DNA from: Corynebacterium hindlerae
GTDB taxonomy: Bacteria > Actinomycetota > Actinomycetes > Mycobacteriales > Mycobacteriaceae
DNA: 64,000 nt
NCBI RefSeq assembly: GCF_014117265.1
Contig: NZ_CP059833.1
Span: 1,023,069-1,087,068 of the forward strand
Reading direction: 5' to 3'
The notes beneath the pieces were generated by a model. The model was not told the DNA's origin. It was given only the letters and a program-made list of their open reading frames with translations, and made no database searches. A program made the position numbers and the translations under genes. Below, in pieces: positions 63,915 through 64,000 of this stretch. Each line of letters opens with the position of its first letter. The first letter of the stretch is position 1.

Positions 63915-64000
63915 GTACGGATAGTCCCTTTCTGCACGAACAAGCGAGAATGTCCGCCCATGGCCCTTGCACACATACGCATACACAAACGGACATTTTC
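63915..64000 (-). promoter_or_regulatory. malE upstream region (partial)
   Basis: The remaining 86 bases to the edge hold the malE ribosome site (aaaggga, about 63926-63932 on the minus strand) and possibly part of the promoter. The repeats gcatacac/tacgcatac are suggestive but not assignable. Confidence 0.35.

Overview
The window reads as a chromosomal segment of a Corynebacterium (high-GC actinobacterium, species not determinable from sequence alone). The support is gene order and family detail: alr-tsaE-tsaB-rimI-tsaD-groES-groEL1 with a His-rich GroEL tail, an ESX-4 type VII secretion locus between rplM and truA-rplQ-rpoA, a DtxR-type iron box, leaderless-looking promoters, and a one-piece PutA. 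From memory of Mycobacterium tuberculosis, the backbone follows Rv3417c (groEL1) to Rv3462c (infA) and on into the spc ribosomal operon, so most genes are ordinary housekeeping genes in conserved order.

Layout. 1-780: end of an ISL3-type insertion sequence with a nonsense-mutated transposase, plus the 3' stub of the gene it hit. 840-5635: groL, groS (with a CIRCE operator), a small conserved gene, and tsaD-rimI-tsaB (tRNA t6A synthesis and ribosomal protein acetylation). 5954-13870: an inserted defence-like island: a YeeA/MmeI-type DNA methyltransferase, an SF2 helicase, a GIY-YIG nuclease and an AlbA_2/RecG-like protein. 13889-16791: tsaE, alr, nnr. 16933-18215: a decayed DUF4143 ATPase. 18372-24590: glmS, a hydrolase-fold protein, a three-gene ESX-linked operon and glmM. 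25228-28404: putA. 28559-29547: rpsI and rplM. 29798-39325: ESX-4 (two WXG100 proteins, an Rv3446c-like protein, a frameshifted eccC, eccD, mycP, eccB). 39398-42699: a large membrane protein and truA. 42712-46795: a FhuF-like protein and a btuFCD vitamin B12 importer under a cobalamin riboswitch. 47037-54254: rplQ, rpoA, rpsD, rpsK, rpsM, infA, an L,D-transpeptidase, map, adk, secY. 54687-55922: an iron-box-controlled surface protein. 56462-59134: rplO, rpmD, rpsE, rplR, rplF, rpsH. 59481-63914: a TraX-like protein and malG-malF-malE.

The striking pattern is how the accessory genes sit in this backbone. The AlbA_2 gene is bracketed by a 204-bp direct repeat (about 90% identical) that duplicates the 3' end of the GIY-YIG gene. 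The btuFCD cassette is bracketed by a 151-bp direct repeat (one mismatch) that duplicates the region next to the rplQ terminator. The end of malG is duplicated as a 40-bp tandem repeat. Such duplications are what single-crossover integration of circular DNA, or unequal recombination, would leave behind. Several intergenic gaps also carry structured palindromic repeats.

Most interesting candidates: (1) the methyltransferase-helicase-GIY-YIG-AlbA_2 island, whose methyltransferase lacks an obvious built-in nuclease motif and whose specificity region looks compositionally foreign; (2) the repeat-flanked cassettes; (3) the Pro-rich three-gene operon linked to ESX-4; (4) the eccC frameshift in a four-base homopolymer, which would leave ESX-4 without a complete motor ATPase unless it is bypassed or is an assembly error.
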